Source: a virus
DNA: 34,621 bases
Virus record (IMG/VR): IMGVR_UViG_3300042485_000327
Coordinates: 1-34,621 of that record
Direction: 5' to 3' (one strand)
The notes under the pieces are model-generated. The model was not told the origin of the DNA and did not search any database. It was given only the letters and a program-made list of their open reading frames with translations. The position numbers were made by a program, and so were the translations under genes. Each line of letters starts with the position of its first letter. Position 1 is the stretch's first letter. This document shows positions 13,797 through 22,646 of the stretch, piece by piece.

Positions 13797-14009
13797 TTAA
13801 TCTAGTTTCCCGACAAAATCTATAGGAACAAAGTGAAAGAAAGCCAAGTGACAATCATCATATCTTTGGTATATCTCTCTGACTAATCCAGTCATTGCAC
13901 TAATCAGAGCAGCCATCCAGAGTGAGGTAATGAATGAGAATCCAATGACTAGGGCCGCACCTACGATCAGGTGTAGAGGCTGGTCTATGAACTCTTTGTT
14001 GATTGTCAT
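13797..14009 (-). CDS. small membrane protein
   Basis: 70 residues. A hydrophobic region covers about residues 12-42 (LHLIVGAALVIGFSFITSLW, MAALISAMTGLV), probably two helices, followed by REIYQRYDDCH and an aromatic tail. Its ATG overlaps the previous stop (ATGA). Similar small membrane proteins occur between fibre genes of other phages with no fixed role. It might be an additional holin-like protein, but it lies far from the lysis cassette. Confidence 0.55.
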   Translation of the reverse strand: MTINKEFIDQPLHLIVGAALVIGFSFITSLWMAALISAMTGLVREIYQRYDDCHLAFFHFVPIDFVGKLD

Positions 14010-14395
14010 ACTGCCAATGCTTTTAGTTCATCCAACGTTGTAGCCGCATCCGCTAACTTAGTAACGTCACGCAGCCTTTGTTTCTCGCTGATGATAATGG
14101 TGGTATCTCTGCCATCTTCTTGAGCGCGTTGGTACTGGACATCGAGTGCTGTTAGCAGTGGAGCGCGTTCAACACGGAGTCGCTCTTTTGTGATATTGAC
14201 GGCTTTTGGCATATCAACTGTGAGGTCTTCTTTCCAAGCATTTCTCCACGTTCTATCGCTTGGTACTTCATCGCCATTGACAATTTGGAAGGGTACGCCT
14301 GCTGGTACGTCCTTAGCGCAAACTTCCTCGATAGACAATTCACCTGTTGGGGTGATGATTGCAACGCCTGCTTCTGTTTGGTAGATTATTTTCAT
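14006..14395 (-). CDS. tail-fibre-associated phage protein
   Basis: 129 residues from the ATG at 14395, chosen because AAGGAG lies just upstream; an outer start 33 bases further out would overlap the fibre gene. The sequence (MKIIYQTEAGVAIITPTGEL, AKDVPAGVPFQIVNGDEVPS, DRTWRNAWKEDL) is a pattern I recognise from proteins next to tail fibre genes in proteobacterial phages. The C-terminal half is helical. It could be a fibre assembly factor or a small virion component; direct evidence is lacking. Confidence 0.6.
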   Translation of the reverse strand: MKIIYQTEAGVAIITPTGELSIEEVCAKDVPAGVPFQIVNGDEVPSDRTWRNAWKEDLTVDMPKAVNITKERLRVERAPLLTALDVQYQRAQEDGRDTTIIISEKQRLRDVTKLADAATTLDELKALAV

Positions 14396-14408
14396 GCTTT
14401 CTCCTTGG

Positions 14409-14990
14409 TTAGCGGAATATTGACACACTAATTAAAGATGAATCAGTAGACCCCGACCCCGACCCTTCCTTAATTTTGAATCTTATTGAGCCAGTCGCAA
14501 AGTTAGGAATATCCGCTTGTGGACAGATACCCCATATATAATTTCCGGCACTGCTTATGCCAGCAGTGCCATTAAGCGAATAATTCGCATCCACAATAGC
14601 AGTCGTAAAGTTCACCGTGTAATCACCCACACCGTTATCCGTAATACTCGACACATTCCCGCTTGCACGAATAGCTACAGTACCTGTGCCGTTGAAGTTT
14701 ACCCAAGCGCGAGCTGAATAAGATGGAGCAGAACCAGAAGCCGTTGATAATGCGGCAGGTGCAGGTATTCCAGTACAGTTAGCCAAATTGCCGGAAGTTG
14801 GGGTCCCCAATAATGGAGTAACTAGAGTAGGTGAAGTCCCCAGCACATTAGCACCAGTACCCGTAGAAGTAGTAACTCCAGTGCCGCCATTAGCTACAGG
14901 AAGCGTTCCCGCAACCCCTGTGGTCAGAGTGACCTGACCCGATGAGTTCGTATTATTTGCTAACTGACTTAGATTAAAAGCATTTGTCAT
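14409..14990 (-). CDS. short tail fibre or fibre-tip protein
   Basis: 193 residues. The N-terminal half carries the LPVANGGTGVTTSTGTGANV and SPTLVTPLLGTPTSGNLANC repeat modules also found in the 820-residue fibre. The C-terminal half (SYSARAWVNFNGTGTVAIRA, GDYTVNFTTAIVDANYSLNG, SSLISVSIFR) is a compact beta domain found at the tips of many phage fibres. It starts on the stop codon of the J-like gene (ATGA). It probably binds host surface structures. Confidence 0.8.
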   Translation of the reverse strand: MTNAFNLSQLANNTNSSGQVTLTTGVAGTLPVANGGTGVTTSTGTGANVLGTSPTLVTPLLGTPTSGNLANCTGIPAPAALSTASGSAPSYSARAWVNFNGTGTVAIRASGNVSSITDNGVGDYTVNFTTAIVDANYSLNGTAGISSAGNYIWGICPQADIPNFATGSIRFKIKEGSGSGSTDSSLISVSIFR

Positions 14991-17900
14991 GCTGCCCCCG
15001 CGCGTGCGAATGTTTGTTGGAGAATCACGTTGTTAACTGTATCAGGAGCATTAGTTAATGTATATGCCCCAACAACAGTCGTAAAGTCCGTTCCTAACTT
15101 TAATAATACACCGTTTTGATACAGATTAAAACCACCCGAAGTGAATGAGAATGGGTATGTTACCTGACCTATTATAGTTTGGATAACCTCATTGACTGGC
15201 GTTCCGTTAGGCACTCCCAGATTGTTTGGTGTCCATTGTATTATCTCAAGATCGCCCGTTGTTACATCGGGAAAGTTTGTAATAGTCTGCCCGATAATAT
15301 CGTAGTCTTGCTCATTGACCACCGTTCCATTAATGAATAGAAGTTCGTAGCCTGAGATTAAGGTAAAGCCTGATACTGTATAACTTCCAGCGGCTGATAG
15401 AACTGCTGAATTCCTACTGAATGAAGCATAAGAACCTGTGGCGGTATTGGTCGATCTAAAGGATATAACAGTAATGATATTATCTAATACTACTCCTGTT
15501 CCAAACGTCACCCCGCCAGCCGCGTCCGTATATTCCGAAGTCTGGCACAATGTCCCCTGATTAAATACGAAACATTGCCCAACTATATAAGCCACATTCC
15601 TAGAGACTGAGAATACTGTCTGTCCACTTGTCGCAGTGAATGTCGATATAGTCATTTCAAAAGTGTCGGGTGCGGTGAAGCCTACCACCCGCCCATAAAT
15701 ATCAATGGTGAGCGTTGCTGCCGATGCTGTGTAGGTATAAACCCCCGCGCCGAAGTCTAGGTAGGGTGCAAGATGAGCGACTACAACTCCATCAGAATTA
15801 TTAGAGACAGATATTTCACCAGTTCCGACGCTCGTAGTCCCCACCTTTAATAGCTGTCCTGTTCTTACATCAAGATCAATGTAGTTAGTTCCATCAGGCA
15901 AAGCCGCCCAGATTGTAGGATCGAATAGATTGCTCTCGTATGGAACGAAAGCCGCTGTGCCAGAAGCGTAGATAGCAAAGCCTGTGTCGAAGGATATTTT
16001 GCGACCCGTTCTATTCGTATACAGAGGATAGATGGTCGTTCCGAAAGCGGGTTCGGCTAGATACCAAGAGTAAGCCGCCGGATCAATGCTAGGCGTTATG
16101 CTGTTTTGATTAATCAACCCGTAGTAATACTTGCCTCTGGGATTAAGATCAAAGCCCGTACCTGTGATCGTATCGGCATAAGCGATAACCAAGTATTGGT
16201 CTGAGTATTGGAAGGTCGTGGGCCGCCAATGAAAGACCGCACTAGGCAGACTGAAGCTAGACGCTCCCAGACTATTCATCATTCGAGTGACGAAATACCA
16301 ATCCCCAGAAGGAATCCCCGCCAGAGAGATTAAGGGGAGGACTGTATTAGTATTCCACGGAGTGCCGTTAGCCTGTACCTCGCTTGTACCTGCAAAGATT
16401 AGCTGCGCCTCTGTAGGGCTTGCGAACGCGGTGTAATAGAGTTCCGCATATTGAGAGATGCCAGCCGCCGGAGTCGTTACTTGAACCAAGAATAAAGGAT
16501 TCACATAAGTCGGATACTCTGTCTCAACTATTGGTGGTGGCACTGTTCCGAATACTAGCGGATCGCCGATACCTGTGTTCGGGCTTGGTTGGAATTCGGT
16601 TATAGCTACATCATCATAGACGGTAGGGTTAAATTCCATCAGCAGCAAGTTAACTACAATCGCCCCGTCATCTTTGAATGTCTGCGATACTTTATTAGTT
16701 CTGAATAGCTTATCTACCCATCCATAATTAGCATTGGTTAATGTCATTACATCACCTGCTTCTAGTTGGAGTCCATCAAACCCAACAGAACAAGTGACCT
16801 GCAAATCCTCCCGCGAGGACTTTAAGAATCGGTTAGCTAGATACTGTGCGCGTACATTATTGTTACAGAATGGAACTGTTATTGATTGCTTATTAATCGG
16901 CTCATTAGGGAATAGAAGTGCCGGATCAATTTGGGCTAGATCAAAAGTTGAAGTATTAAAAGCATCTTGATTAGACTTGTCGGGGAACTTGACCTCGGCA
17001 ATATTGAATGAATTAGATAGATCAATAGGCGTTACCTGTATCGAAGAAATGATATTGCTATCATTTATAGCCATTGCTACGGTGTATGTGGGCTTCTGGA
17101 CGATCACGCCCCACTTAGCCGTAACCTCGTCATACCTTAATAAGCAATCGCAGCTAGAGGTCATGTTCTGTAGCGTACTCATGATAGTCCGTGCCGCGTC
17201 TACCGCCCCATCAAACCTAAATCTAGTCTGGGTTGTTACCACTCCACTATAATCTGTATAGGTGAATGACTCGTCCGAATAAACATCTAGTGCCGTAAGG
17301 CTTGTGGTGTCAATCTGATTTGAAGGAATTGCCGCGCCATACCGAGTGTTGGTCAAGAAGTCTGAGAAACATTCTCCCGGCTTATGTCTGCTATTTTTTA
17401 CTTGAAACCTAGTCGGAGCCAAGCCTCGGATATTCGCTGTGACGCTATAAGTAAGGACAAGAATTGCGAACGCGCAATTGGTCATTAGCTTTGTTGCATC
17501 CCATTTATAAGTCAAAGCAGAATTTGACATTATTTGGATTGCTGTCTGATCTGAATTTGTAGGTGTATTTGAGCCGTTGCTATACAGGTATATATTAATT
17601 TTACCTTTCACATTCGTCTCAGATTCCCCTGTGGATTCGTCTAGCAACGCATCTACTTGATATTGATTCGTCGCATTAAATACGCATTTCTTTCCTGAGT
17701 AGTAAATATCCCCGAAAGTAATTGTATCGGCAGTCTGACCGGGGTTAGTATTCGTAACCTCGCTCAAAGCTAAAACGTAATATAATTTCTGATCGTTATC
17801 GGTTATGCTTAAATCTATTACGGTTCCACCGATCCACGAATCGCCATAGACAACAGGAAGTTTATTAGATGTAGCCGGAGGTATCTGGGTTCTGTTCCCC

Positions 17901-18166
17901 GGGTCGCGCTGCTCCCCACCACCACCACCACCGGGAGCATTAGGGCCACCTATAACCGCTGAGACTGCAAAAGATATAGCCATTGATACAACCATACTGA
18001 TCGCAACAGCTAAGACTTGGGCTGTAGCAAGCGATATAGTTAACGCTGTGACAAGAAAGGCTGTTAGCGTAGCGACGAACGCATAAGCCTGACTTGTGAA
18101 TGTCAGCGTACTTAGCCCGACAAAAATTACCCACGTTCTTTTATTTATGAAAGTTCTTTTATCCAC
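14987..18166 (-). CDS. J-like tail tip/host specificity protein
   Basis: 1059 residues, GTG start with GGAAGA upstream. It begins with a long hydrophobic region (about 12-72), then a glycine run and the conserved QIPPATSNKLPVVYGDSWIG stretch seen in J-type tail tip proteins. The middle includes segments such as TRFQVKNSRHKPGECFSDFL and FNIAEVKFPDKSNQ, typical of the ring-forming hub. The last 200 residues contain three related beta domains centred on FNQGTLC, FINGTVV and YQNGVLL. It closes the tail tube and contacts the receptor. It overlaps the GNAT gene by 22 bases. The hydrophobic N-terminus is common in this subgroup and might touch the host membrane. Confidence 0.88.
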   Translation of the reverse strand: MDKRTFINKRTWVIFVGLSTLTFTSQAYAFVATLTAFLVTALTISLATAQVLAVAISMVVSMAISFAVSAVIGGPNAPGGGGGGEQRDPGNRTQIPPATSNKLPVVYGDSWIGGTVIDLSITDNDQKLYYVLALSEVTNTNPGQTADTITFGDIYYSGKKCVFNATNQYQVDALLDESTGESETNVKGKINIYLYSNGSNTPTNSDQTAIQIMSNSALTYKWDATKLMTNCAFAILVLTYSVTANIRGLAPTRFQVKNSRHKPGECFSDFLTNTRYGAAIPSNQIDTTSLTALDVYSDESFTYTDYSGVVTTQTRFRFDGAVDAARTIMSTLQNMTSSCDCLLRYDEVTAKWGVIVQKPTYTVAMAINDSNIISSIQVTPIDLSNSFNIAEVKFPDKSNQDAFNTSTFDLAQIDPALLFPNEPINKQSITVPFCNNNVRAQYLANRFLKSSREDLQVTCSVGFDGLQLEAGDVMTLTNANYGWVDKLFRTNKVSQTFKDDGAIVVNLLLMEFNPTVYDDVAITEFQPSPNTGIGDPLVFGTVPPPIVETEYPTYVNPLFLVQVTTPAAGISQYAELYYTAFASPTEAQLIFAGTSEVQANGTPWNTNTVLPLISLAGIPSGDWYFVTRMMNSLGASSFSLPSAVFHWRPTTFQYSDQYLVIAYADTITGTGFDLNPRGKYYYGLINQNSITPSIDPAAYSWYLAEPAFGTTIYPLYTNRTGRKISFDTGFAIYASGTAAFVPYESNLFDPTIWAALPDGTNYIDLDVRTGQLLKVGTTSVGTGEISVSNNSDGVVVAHLAPYLDFGAGVYTYTASAATLTIDIYGRVVGFTAPDTFEMTISTFTATSGQTVFSVSRNVAYIVGQCFVFNQGTLCQTSEYTDAAGGVTFGTGVVLDNIITVISFRSTNTATGSYASFSRNSAVLSAAGSYTVSGFTLISGYELLFINGTVVNEQDYDIIGQTITNFPDVTTGDLEIIQWTPNNLGVPNGTPVNEVIQTIIGQVTYPFSFTSGGFNLYQNGVLLKLGTDFTTVVGAYTLTNAPDTVNNVILQQTFARAGAA

Positions 18167-18588
18167 GTTTCTTCCATTTTCTTAAAGCCGTATTTTTTAT
18201 AATTCAAATTAGGGCTGTTATGCAGCTTGCCCATTACAAAAAAAGTTATTCTGCTTTCGTCTTTTAATTGGTTTCCGTAGTTCACGAATTCCTTAAAGAG
18301 CCTATATCCTACCGTAGACTTCCTATATTCCGGCTTCACATACCACGCCAATTCATGTAGTCCAAACGTTTTGTTACACCACAAAGAGGGAACTATCATC
18401 CCTATTATCAGCCCCTTCCCCGGCTCTATAAAAATTACCCCTAGTCCAGAATTAATGCTATCAAATAACTGACTCCACCAGTCTGGGTTCTCTAATGCTC
18501 TAAGGAAGTCAATGTCGCTTTCCGTCTTGAACATTCGCATCATTTCAATGACATCGGCTTTATCAAATTTATTAGATTTTCTTATCAC
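18145..18588 (-). CDS. GNAT-family acetyltransferase-like protein
   Basis: 147 residues, GTG start overlapping the previous stop. GNAT features appear in order: an N-terminal helix region (KADVIEMMRMFKTESD), beta strands GLGVIFIEPGKGLIIGMIVP, then HELAWYVKPEYRKSTVGYRL, which holds the acetyl-CoA-binding turn, and LNYKKYGFKKMEE near the end. GNAT genes are found beside tail tip genes in several phage groups, where the substrate is unknown. It may modify a phage tail protein or a host target. It lies tightly between tail tip genes and is expressed late. Confidence 0.82.
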   Translation of the reverse strand: MIRKSNKFDKADVIEMMRMFKTESDIDFLRALENPDWWSQLFDSINSGLGVIFIEPGKGLIIGMIVPSLWCNKTFGLHELAWYVKPEYRKSTVGYRLFKEFVNYGNQLKDESRITFFVMGKLHNSPNLNYKKYGFKKMEETWIKELS

Positions 18589-19190
18589 GACGAAGCTAAA
18601 GCATCTTTTCCAAAATTATAATTAATAGTGCTTATGAAGGCCACTCTATTCATGCTTGTGTCACCCGGAGCAAAAAATTGCCAAGCATTGTCATTCGTAT
18701 ATCTTCCAGCAGTTCTATTCTGCAAGATCATTTGAATTGATGAGGCTGATACCGTTATAACACCAACATACGATCTAGCTTCCTCTAGCCATTCTTCCGA
18801 GATGGAGAATGAAGTTATATATCCGTTAAAATATTGATATAGCCCACCAGTGCCGCCATCGGTGAGTAACACTCCATCCGTCCCGAAAAAACCTTTCCAC
18901 GCCTCGATCTGCGAACCCTTTATATTCTTACTTAATACGAAACCTAACATTGCCGTATCAATTCCAACAAAAGAAAACGTAGTCTCGTTGGCAGTTGACT
19001 TTATGTCTCTAATAGCATCTCCAGCTTTTACTAATACCCCTAACCCAGAAAATGGTTGCGCGTCTATTTCTGGAATGGTAAGTGTGGACGGGGCTGACGA
19101 TATTAAAAAAACCTCCTCCGGCGTAGTGATCCGAAGAAAGTCTGCATAGCGAATGTTATTAGTGCCGTCAACGGGTGGGATAACATTCAT
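18585..19190 (-). CDS. tail tip assembly protein (putative)
   Basis: 201 residues. It opens IRYADFLRITTPEEVFLISS, continues FSGLGVLVKAGDAIRDIKST, TTFSFVGIDTAMLGFVLSKN, and ends with a tail-module pattern (QNRTAGRYTNDNAWQFF, TSMNRVAFI). Position between the distal tail candidate and J corresponds to the lambda L/K region. No cysteine cluster like that of lambda L is present. The proteins in this slot build the tail tip plug and hub. The specific family could not be named from sequence alone. Confidence 0.6.
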   Translation of the reverse strand: MNVIPPVDGTNNIRYADFLRITTPEEVFLISSAPSTLTIPEIDAQPFSGLGVLVKAGDAIRDIKSTANETTFSFVGIDTAMLGFVLSKNIKGSQIEAWKGFFGTDGVLLTDGGTGGLYQYFNGYITSFSISEEWLEEARSYVGVITVSASSIQMILQNRTAGRYTNDNAWQFFAPGDTSMNRVAFISTINYNFGKDALASS

Positions 19191-19867
19191 AGGACTGCCT
19201 CAAACGCTTTGAATGTTCCCTGCCAATTTATAAAAGAATCATTCTGCATCGGAATTAAGGTGTAGGCGGGATAGTCCCGAAGGATAACTGGGAATGTGCA
19301 GCCTGTATAAGAATCGCCGCCCATTGCTACCGTTGTTCCATATTGCCCTATAACCGCCGCCACGGGGCTAACAAGTTCTGTGATTAGGTTACGGTGGACT
19401 GGTATGTTAACGGTCAACCCGGAGCCTCTAACTACGTCTGCTGTGGCAATGTAAGAATATCTGCCAACCTGACAGAAGTCTCCGGCTTTAACTATATAGA
19501 GTCCGGCGCCAATACTGGGAAGCGAACCAAGAACTAGAACCTTTGCTGCTGACGCTATCTGCCACTCGCATACTTCGATAGCACCAGAACTCATGTCTCC
19601 CTGATATGCTATGTAGTTGACCCATCCAGTCACGCCAAAATTTAAGTATTGCTCTAAAGACTTATCAGGAATCCGTAGGGAATTAAGAAGCCCTCTGCTT
19701 TGACTGTATTTCAAATAGTTATGCGGCTTCATCTCGAACGCGAAAGGAACTACCGTTACAATTTCAGCGGTCGCTATTCTCTGATTCCGGCTGACTACTT
19801 GACCGACAAAGCGGTGGTCGTTGATCCCTACCGACTCGCTATTAATTAAGATCGTATTAAGGCTCAT
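19187..19867 (-). CDS. distal tail/minor tail protein (putative)
   Basis: 226 residues, mostly beta-rich (IVTVVPFAFEMKPHNYLKYS, YIVKAGDFCQVGRYSYIATA, LTVNIPVHRNLITELVSPVA). It follows the tape measure gene by three bases, the usual place of the distal tail protein or lambda M-type minor tail protein. The end (YTLIPMQNDSFINWQGTFKA) resembles tail proteins in this slot. It overlaps the next gene by ATGA. Function is assigned from gene order. Confidence 0.6.
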   Translation of the reverse strand: MSLNTILINSESVGINDHRFVGQVVSRNQRIATAEIVTVVPFAFEMKPHNYLKYSQSRGLLNSLRIPDKSLEQYLNFGVTGWVNYIAYQGDMSSGAIEVCEWQIASAAKVLVLGSLPSIGAGLYIVKAGDFCQVGRYSYIATADVVRGSGLTVNIPVHRNLITELVSPVAAVIGQYGTTVAMGGDSYTGCTFPVILRDYPAYTLIPMQNDSFINWQGTFKAFEAVL

Positions 19868-19870
19868 AGT

Positions 19871-21823
19871 TTACCTGTTCACTGGAACGGATTTGTTCGC
19901 GGATTGATTCGCCGCCCATACACCCATCTTGTTTTTAGATAGGAACTGAAGTGCTGATTGGGTATCTATCGCTGACATTTGCGCGATGTACGGGCCATTA
20001 TATACAATGGAAGGCTGACCGCTTGGGCTGAGAGCATCCGACAGTCTGTTGTTCGGTATGACATTCCCCCTTCCTGATGGAATAAAAAGTTCTGGGCCTT
20101 TCTCTCCAACTATCGTGGGACCGCCGATCTCTCCGCCTTCTGCTGCAAATCCAGTGCCAGTCATCCCAGAAGGCATAAACCCGCCCTTCATTGAGCCACC
20201 CTTCCCCATTCCACCACCACCAAACGCACTCGTAATAAACCCGACCGCCATCATAGCCAATTGCATCGCATAGAACTTGGTAATCATTTTAGCTATATCA
20301 GCTATAATACTTAGCGTAAATTTGCCGAATGATTTGGTTCCATTCTCTGCGAACTGATCTATGGCTGATCCAATAGTATTGGTGAACATACTAAAGGCAC
20401 CCTCTCCCATCTTGCTATAGTTCAGAGCGTCATCGTTGAACTGATTAAAGGATTTTTCCCAACCGAAGGAAAATGAATACTGTTGAGCGTTTATGCTGCG
20501 GATCGTGGACTCAGTTAGCTCGATGTACATCTTCCCCTGTTCTTGGATAATGTCTCGCTGTTGCTCTAGGACTACAGCCAACTTCTCGTTGCCCATAATG
20601 CGAGCATCAAGAATCTTTAATGTAATCTGTGCTATCTGATTGCTAAGTTGTTGTTCTACATTAAGAACGTCCATCCTTACTTTCTGTTCGCGTTGCGCGT
20701 AGACCGCTATTTCAGCGCGAGTCGTAACCTGTTTTAATGCTAATTCATTCTGACGAATATACTCTGCCGACAGCAATTTGGCCCGATCCAATGTCTGCTG
20801 CATTTGTACCGCTTTAGCCGCGTCGGGGTCTTTTGCAGCGGTTACAACTCGTCCTGTGCCAGCCACACCAGAAGCCGACTTTCCTAATGGATCGATAACG
20901 TCCTGCATCAATCTTTGATTCGCCGCCCACGTTTCAAGATTCTTCGCCTTCAGAGCGTCGTATCCGGCAGCAATACCTTTAAAATCTCCCGCCAATACTT
21001 TTGCTAAAGATGACCCCATAAATACTAGAGTATCGGCAAGTTGAGCCACCGCCGATGCCAGCGTATTTATTCCAACCGCCGCATGTTTAACAAACCATTC
21101 TAATTTCTCAAAAAAGAATTTGGACGCCGCAGTATTTTTATTCCAGTGATCGAACAACGTGCCAAGCGTAGGGATAACCGCGTTAGTAAACATCAGCATT
21201 GTCTGACCAGCTTTTGCGCTTAAAGCGTCATGCAACCTTCCGGCTTCTTCTACCGCTGCCGCATAAGCCTTAAACTTATCCCGCGCCGCCTGTGTTCCAT
21301 TCACCAAACCGATCCAATCTACGCCCTTACCTGCTCGGCTGAACATCTCCACTCCCGCAGCAGCCCTAATAATTGGGTCTTGAATAGCGGCAATAGAATA
21401 TAGAGTCTTGTCGAATAACTTATCCGGGCTTAGTTTAGCTAGATCATTTAATGAAACGCCCAAGCGACCGAAGGCTTGTTGTGCGCCTAGTGAACCCTGT
21501 GCGGCTTCGCCTACTTTAGATGAGAACGAGGATAAGAACTTGCCAGCGTTATCGGCTGACCCTCCATTTTCTGCCAGACCCTTAGAAAGGGCTAGTATAG
21601 AGGCTACAGCGACTTCATTGGCTTTGGCAGTATCAGAGATAGCGTCACCGTAAGATAACGCTTTGTAGGTCATTGCAACGAAGGCAGCACTTGCTATCGT
21701 CGCGGCTTGCTGTGCATTATGAGCGAATTTTGCGAGACTGCGATCAGCACCCTCGATGCCCTTCTGAAACTCTGCTGAGTCCAGCCCCAGAACTACGCCA
21801 AGTCTTGCTAACATTCCCATCAT
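19871..21823 (-). CDS. tape measure protein
   Basis: 650 residues, the longest alpha-helical protein here. The N-terminus (RLGVVLGLDSAEFQKGIEGA) is a typical tape-measure opening, followed by long Ala/Lys/Gln-rich helices. A membrane-prone segment (FYAMQLAMMAVGFITSAFGG) and a Gly/Met-rich stretch come near the end. The last 80 residues contain EGGEIGGPTIVGEKGPELFI, a very common tape-measure C-terminal motif. At about 0.15 nm per residue the protein would set a tail near 100 nm. It starts directly after the GT stop codon (TAAATG), as expected for chaperone-tape pairs. Confidence 0.93.
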   Translation of the reverse strand: MMGMLARLGVVLGLDSAEFQKGIEGADRSLAKFAHNAQQAATIASAAFVAMTYKALSYGDAISDTAKANEVAVASILALSKGLAENGGSADNAGKFLSSFSSKVGEAAQGSLGAQQAFGRLGVSLNDLAKLSPDKLFDKTLYSIAAIQDPIIRAAAGVEMFSRAGKGVDWIGLVNGTQAARDKFKAYAAAVEEAGRLHDALSAKAGQTMLMFTNAVIPTLGTLFDHWNKNTAASKFFFEKLEWFVKHAAVGINTLASAVAQLADTLVFMGSSLAKVLAGDFKGIAAGYDALKAKNLETWAANQRLMQDVIDPLGKSASGVAGTGRVVTAAKDPDAAKAVQMQQTLDRAKLLSAEYIRQNELALKQVTTRAEIAVYAQREQKVRMDVLNVEQQLSNQIAQITLKILDARIMGNEKLAVVLEQQRDIIQEQGKMYIELTESTIRSINAQQYSFSFGWEKSFNQFNDDALNYSKMGEGAFSMFTNTIGSAIDQFAENGTKSFGKFTLSIIADIAKMITKFYAMQLAMMAVGFITSAFGGGGMGKGGSMKGGFMPSGMTGTGFAAEGGEIGGPTIVGEKGPELFIPSGRGNVIPNNRLSDALSPSGQPSIVYNGPYIAQMSAIDTQSALQFLSKNKMGVWAANQSANKSVPVNR

Positions 21824-22635
21824 TTACCCCTTAAATATTTTCTTGGGTGCGTTCGGTGCTGATCTCATATAACTTTGCAAAGCCGTATTAGCGGCTGCGT
21901 CTTTTTGTTCCTTCGTCAGCGGTGGGTATAAATATTCATACGCCTTCGGTATGATGTCTTGTAGTTTAAAAGCGGTCTGATTTTCAGACCTCATGTAATT
22001 ATATATCGCGCCAGTCAATGATCCTAGCACTTCTAACATCCCTCGGTTGCCTATCAGCCCATCGACATACATGATGCAAATGTCTGTGAACCGTTCTTCG
22101 TCTATGCTGTCAGGATCAGTTCCGTTTGCAGTTAGCATCGCTTTAACCTGCCTACGGACTGACCCAGTTATTTTCCCTTTGCTTCCTCGTATCCGGGGGA
22201 GACTGTCTCGCTGATATTCTTAATCACCTGTAGCTGGATCGGCAGAGGGAATAACTCATCTATCATAGGGTAGGTGATGTTAGCCATATCAAAGTCTGCT
22301 TCTTCTGGTACTAGCAGTCGGAATAGTTCTGTAATACGTTGCTCCAGTATTCTTTTATTCGTTGCTGCCGCCTTCATAGAGTTGCCGTCTACTAGAACAT
22401 CGTCCTCAGTAATGTGACAGTTCTCACTTTCTTCCAAATCTTTAATCAGGTCTTGGTAGTAAATGTCGATGATTTCATCATCTATCAACTCCATACGAAC
22501 CTGCATCTCCTCGAATTCTTTTGTAAGCGGTACTTTAACTTTAAAGGTATGACCGCCCATAGTGAATGATCGAGTCCTTACGCTTTCTTTATGCTTTACG
22601 AACTGTGAACCTAATGCCTTCTCTAGCTTATTCAT
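21824..22635 (-). CDS. GT-like tail assembly chaperone made by -1 frameshift
   Basis: Reading codons from 22635 to the GGGAAAA site at 22177-22171, slipping back one base and continuing to 21824 gives a 270-residue fusion. It holds the 155-residue G-like protein, a joining segment ITGSVRRQVKA, and the 104-residue T-like part that starts MLTANGTDPDSIDEERFTDI. In lambda and many other siphophages such a fusion binds the tape measure and recruits tail tube subunits. The T-like frame has no SD of its own and runs open back to the slip site. Confidence 0.9.
22168..22635 (-). CDS. G-like tail assembly chaperone
   Basis: 155 residues, the unshifted product. It begins MNKLEKALGSQFVKHKESVR with a beta segment (HTFKVKVPLTKEFEEMQVRM), followed by an acidic helical body, and ends SPGYEEAKGK right at the slippery site. 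AAGGAC precedes the ATG. It lies between the HK97 gp10-like gene and the tape measure gene. It is expected to be made in excess over the frameshifted form and to keep the tape measure soluble. Confidence 0.88.
   Translation of the reverse strand: MNKLEKALGSQFVKHKESVRTRSFTMGGHTFKVKVPLTKEFEEMQVRMELIDDEIIDIYYQDLIKDLEESENCHITEDDVLVDGNSMKAAATNKRILEQRITELFRLLVPEEADFDMANITYPMIDELFPLPIQLQVIKNISETVSPGYEEAKGK
22171..22177 (-). promoter_or_regulatory. -1 programmed ribosomal frameshift site GGGAAAA
   Basis: On the minus strand the heptamer G GGA AAA is in the phase needed for tandem -1 slippage (X XXY YYZ), and the zero-frame stop TAA follows immediately. The overlapping frame is open through the site. 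Lambda uses a near-identical heptamer in the same gene pair. Confidence 0.92.
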
Positions 22636-22646
22636 GTCTTGTCCTT

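Noticed and set aside
21824-22138. Stand-alone gene for the T-like part of the tail chaperone
   Set aside because: Its frame is open back to a perfect GGGAAAA slip site in phase with the upstream gene and it has no SD of its own; the -1 fusion explains it better.
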